Source: Bacillota bacterium
GTDB taxonomy: Bacteria; Bacillota_E; JAJZYS01; JAJYTV01
Length of the DNA stretch: 16,219 nucleotides
NCBI GenBank assembly: GCA_021845645.1
Contig: JAJZVM010000088.1
Span: 1 to 16,219 of the forward strand
Direction of reading: 5' to 3'
Shown here: positions 13,808-16,219 of the stretch, one piece after another
Numbering within the stretch: the stretch's first letter is position 1
How the letters are laid out: each line of letters starts with the position of its first letter
The notes under the pieces: model-generated
Told to the model about the DNA's origin: nothing
What the model saw: only the letters and a program-made list of their open reading frames with translations
The model's database searches: none
Program-made: the position numbers and the translations under genes

Positions 13808-14956
13808 GTGTGGGCGATGGTCGTCAAGGAGTTCCTGCAGCTGAGGCGCGACCGGCGGACACTGGCGATGATGTTCGTGCTTCCCCTGATGTTGCTCGTC
13901 ATCTTCGGCTATGCGGCGAGTTTTGACGTCTCCAGCATCTCCGCGGTCGTGGTTGGGCCCGGCGCGAAATCCTTCAGCCACCTCGTTAAGAAACCGTTCT
14001 CGCTTGTGGCCACGCATCCCCGGTCCGGCTCGGCGGCGGCCCGCCGTGACATCCAGGACGGCACGGCGGACGTCGCCTTCGTCACGAGCGCCAATGGGCA
14101 GGTGACGACGGTGCTGATCAACGGCGCCGACCTCTTCACCGCCAAGGCCGCGGAGACCGCCGTCGCCCACATGGCTCAGGGGGAGCCGGATCTTCGGCGC
14201 ATCCAGGCCGAGCTCAAGCGCCTGATCCCCCCGGGGTACGGGGTGCCGGTGCTGACGTCGCCCGCGCCACCGAAACTGACGGTGCTCTACAATCCGGGAC
14301 TCAAGACCGCGCTCGTCATGGTGCCGGGACTGGCGGGGGTCATCCTCGTCTTCGTGGGCACCCTGATCGCCAGTCTCGGCGTCGTGCGCGAGCGCCAGGC
14401 CGGAACGCTCGAGCAGCTGGCGGTGATGCCGCTCTCGCCGTGGGACGTCCTGATCGGCAAGGTGGCGCCGTACTTCATTGTGGCCGCGGTGGACCTGACG
14501 CTCGTGCTCGCCGTGGGCATGTGGCTCTTCGGGGTGCCGATGCACGGCTCATGGGCCGTCCTGATCCTGGGCGCCCTGCTCTTCCTCTTCGTTACCCTCA
14601 GCATCGGTGTCCTGATCTCAAGCGTCTCGCAGAACCAGGGCCAGGCGATCCAGCTGGCCATGCTCACCGTCCTGCCCCAGATCCTGCTCTCGGGCCTCAT
14701 CTTCCCGCTCGCGTCGATGGCGGCCGGCGTGCGCTGGATCGCCTACATCCTGCCGCTCACATACTTTGTCCAGATCAGCCGCGGCGTGATGCTCGAGGGG
14801 CAGCCGATCGGCGACCTCTGGCAGCCGTTTCTCTACCTCGCCGTACTGGGGGTGGTCGTGGTGACGTTTGCGACTCTGCGCTTCCGCCGCCTGCTCAACC
14901 CTTCGCTCGGGCACAGTCGGCGCCGCCGCGGGCCGTCGGCAGAGGCAGGGGCATGA
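13808..14956 (+). CDS. ABC-2 type exporter permease (YbhS/YhhJ-like)
   Basis: A 382-residue membrane subunit of an ABC exporter. It has an N-terminal cytoplasmic start (MVVKEFLQLRRDRRTLAMMF), TM1 at about 20-37, a large extracytoplasmic domain (about 38-160), and then about five membrane helices. The coupling region RERQAGTLEQLAVMPLSPWD, followed by VLIGKVAPYF, is the hallmark of ABC-2 permeases, as is LPLTYFVQISRGVMLEG near the end. The start is GTG 13808 with GGGAGGAG about ten bases upstream; ATG 13817 would also work. Its stop overlaps the ATPase start (ATGA), indicating coupled translation. Only one permease is visible, so it may act as a homodimer, or a second permease may lie beyond the right edge. 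The substrate is unknown: drugs, lipids or cations are known for the family. Confidence 0.5.
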   Translation: MWAMVVKEFLQLRRDRRTLAMMFVLPLMLLVIFGYAASFDVSSISAVVVGPGAKSFSHLVKKPFSLVATHPRSGSAAARRDIQDGTADVAFVTSANGQVTTVLINGADLFTAKAAETAVAHMAQGEPDLRRIQAELKRLIPPGYGVPVLTSPAPPKLTVLYNPGLKTALVMVPGLAGVILVFVGTLIASLGVVRERQAGTLEQLAVMPLSPWDVLIGKVAPYFIVAAVDLTLVLAVGMWLFGVPMHGSWAVLILGALLFLFVTLSIGVLISSVSQNQGQAIQLAMLTVLPQILLSGLIFPLASMAAGVRWIAYILPLTYFVQISRGVMLEGQPIGDLWQPFLYLAVLGVVVVTFATLRFRRLLNPSLGHSRRRRGPSAEAGA

Positions 14957-15801
14957 GCTGGGGCGTCAGCGGGGTCACGGTGCGCTACCGGACCCTCACA
15001 GCGCTGCAAGGGGTGGATCTGCAGCTCCAACCGGGCGAGGTGCGGGCGGTGGTGGGCGGCGACGGCGCCGGCAAGACCACACTGCTCAAGGTGGTCGCCG
15101 GGGCCCTGCAGCCTGAGACGGGCCTGGTGCGGCGCCCCGCCGCGGCACGCATCGGCTACCTGCCCGCGTCCTCGGGAGTGTATCCGGACCTCTCGGTCAA
15201 GGAGAACCTGGACTTTGCTGCCGCCGCATACGGTGCCAACGGCGAAGAGGTGGCCCTGCGCCGACGTCTGCTGCTCGAGCGCGCAGGGCTTGCCGACGTC
15301 ACGCGCCGCCTGGGCGGCGAACTCTCGGGTGGCATGCGCCAAAAGCTCGGCGTCATCCGGGCCATGCTGCACCGCCCCGAACTCCTGGTCCTCGACGAAC
15401 CAACGACGGGCGTCGACCCGATCAGCCGCCGGGAGCTCTGGTGGCTGATCGCGCACGCCGCGGCCGAGGGTGCGGCCGTCCTGGTCGCGACATCGTATCT
15501 GGATGAGGCGGAGCGGGCCGCGGAGCTGGTTCTGCTGGACGGCGGCAGGGTGCTCGCGTCGGGCACGGCGCAGTATGTGGCCACGGCCATGCCGGGGCGG
15601 CTCTACACGGGAGACCGTGCGCCGGGCACCGAAGATGCCCTACGGGCGTGGCGCCGCGGCAGGCGCTGGCGCCTGTGGCGCCCCGAAGGCTGCGGGGCTC
15701 CTGACGGGGCGTGGCTCGAGGTGGCTCAGGACCTTCAGGACGCGGTGACGGTCGCGCTGCTGCAACGCGAGATCGAAGCCCGGGCGGGGGGTGCGGCGTG
15801 A
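14953..15801 (+). CDS. ABC exporter ATP-binding subunit 1, lacking Q-loop and H-loop residues
   Basis: A 282-residue cytoplasmic nucleotide-binding subunit. Walker A is GGDGAGKTTLL (35-45), the signature LSGGMRQKLG (124-133) and Walker B LLVLDEPTTGVDP (144-156), all good. Two switch residues differ from the norm: the Q-loop reads IGYLPASSGVYPDL, with Ala72 where Gln is expected, and the H-loop reads VATSYLDEAERA, with Ser181 where His is expected. The C-terminal tail of about 80 residues (after 200) is not a known domain. Its start overlaps the permease stop (ATGA) and its own stop overlaps the next ATPase start by one base (TGATG). In YbhF-type exporters two such domains are fused; here they are separate genes. 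It resembles the N-terminal half of YbhF. Confidence 0.5.
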   Translation: MSWGVSGVTVRYRTLTALQGVDLQLQPGEVRAVVGGDGAGKTTLLKVVAGALQPETGLVRRPAAARIGYLPASSGVYPDLSVKENLDFAAAAYGANGEEVALRRRLLLERAGLADVTRRLGGELSGGMRQKLGVIRAMLHRPELLVLDEPTTGVDPISRRELWWLIAHAAAEGAAVLVATSYLDEAERAAELVLLDGGRVLASGTAQYVATAMPGRLYTGDRAPGTEDALRAWRRGRRWRLWRPEGCGAPDGAWLEVAQDLQDAVTVALLQREIEARAGGAA

Positions 15802-16214
15802 TGGCTCTGGCGCTCGCGGAGGGCCGGCGCGTGACGCGACGGTTTGGCGGACACGTGGCGGTGCAAGAGGTCGACGTCGCCGTGCATCCTGGCGAGGTGC
15901 TGGGTCTTCTTGGCGCCAACGGGGCTGGCAAGACGACCTTGCTGAGAATGCTTCTCGGTCTCGTGCCACCGTCCGAAGGAGAGGTGAGGCTGTTCGGCGT
16001 GGCGCCGTCGCTCGCCGGCCGTCGCCGCATCGGCTACATGCCGCAAGGTCTCGGGCTCTACGAAGATCTGACGCCGAAGGAGAACCTCATGTTCGCGCGG
16101 TCCGTCTTCGGCGTCGCCGCGACTCCCGTGCGCGGGGAGTTCCCCGAGCGCGCGGTCGGGGAACTCCCCCTCGGTGTGCAGCGACGGGTCGCCTTCGCTG
16201 GGGTGCGAGGGTAG
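15801..16214 (+). CDS. ABC exporter ATP-binding subunit 2, degenerate signature, cut short at window edge
   Basis: The N-terminal 137 residues of a second nucleotide-binding subunit, like the C-terminal half of YbhF. Walker A is GANGAGKTTLL (38-48), and the Q-loop Gln is present in IGYMPQGLGLYEDL (Q82). The signature position reads ELPLGVQRRVAFA (121-133) instead of LSGGQ. After FA the frame gives GVRG and a TAG at 16212, before any Walker B, so the gene is broken or the last bases are wrong. The stretch between VFGV and the signature is also about ten or more residues shorter than usual and contains a perfect 14-bp inverted repeat. Family members normally continue for about 100 to 170 more residues. 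Truncation at a sequence end or misassembly is as likely as true mutation. Confidence 0.5.
   Translation: MALALAEGRRVTRRFGGHVAVQEVDVAVHPGEVLGLLGANGAGKTTLLRMLLGLVPPSEGEVRLFGVAPSLAGRRRIGYMPQGLGLYEDLTPKENLMFARSVFGVAATPVRGEFPERAVGELPLGVQRRVAFAGVRG
16134..16169. repeat. Perfect 14-bp inverted repeat inside ATPase 2
   Basis: GGGGAGTTCCCCGA (16134-16147) and TCGGGGAACTCCCC (16156-16169) are exact complements around an 8-base loop. They lie within the coding frame of the second ATPase, where the protein looks shortened, 50 bp before the window end. This may be a deletion scar or an assembly artefact rather than a regulatory site. Confidence 0.5.
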
Positions 16215-16219
16215 TAGGC

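Noticed and set aside
14440..15801. A possible fusion of the ATPase to an N-terminal extension reading through the permease in another frame
   Set aside because: The extension is out of frame with the permease, has no domain, and the ATGA overlap at 14953 is a normal start for the ATPase.

Overview
The window is GC-rich bacterial DNA (roughly two thirds G+C by eye). Genes are tightly packed, GTG and TTG starts are common, and Shine-Dalgarno sequences are strong and purine-rich. There are no rRNA or tRNA genes, CRISPR arrays or insertion sequences. A secreted helical protein of a type I associate with Firmicutes, GGAGG-type ribosome sites at TTG/GTG starts and the YbhF-like exporter fit a high-GC, possibly thermophilic Bacillota-like organism. 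That placement is a weak inference.

Region 1 (1-4953) looks like a decaying nitrogen-compound utilisation cluster. A cytosine deaminase-like gene (minus strand, running off the left edge) is frameshifted at its third codon by a 4-bp tandem duplication. Divergent from it lies an XRE-cupin regulator broken by a one-base insertion and a TAA stop. An intact class V aminotransferase follows, then the remnant of an amino acid permease with internal deletions and a frameshift. Next come about 450 bp without a recognisable gene, a small membrane protein, 318 bp without a clear gene, and an intact ornithine cyclodeaminase/mu-crystallin-family dehydrogenase.

Region 2 (4960-10863) is an acyl-CoA/ketone-body module. 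A minus-strand pair (acyl-CoA ligase then thiolase) diverges from a plus-strand pair (MFS transporter then an ECHDC3-like crotonase). A convergent 3-hydroxybutyrate dehydrogenase follows. Together, transporter, dehydrogenase, ligase and thiolase could take imported 3-hydroxybutyrate through acetoacetate and acetoacetyl-CoA to acetyl-CoA. The ligase substrate is a guess.

Region 3 (10924-16219) is an envelope sensing and export module. An OmpR-type regulator and histidine kinase with overlapping genes are followed on the same strand by a secreted helical-repeat protein. An ABC-2 exporter diverges from the regulator: a permease and two separate ATPases, with start/stop overlaps at each junction. 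The two ATPases carry complementary defects (one lacks the Q-loop and H-loop residues, the other the LSGGQ-type signature), which suggests a heterodimer with one competent ATP site. The second ATPase is cut short at the right edge next to a perfect 14-bp hairpin.

The most notable points are the multi-gene decay on the left, the crotonase lacking both usual catalytic glutamates, the asymmetric ATPase pair, and the two-component/secreted-protein/exporter grouping. I found no clear sign of a wholly new system.
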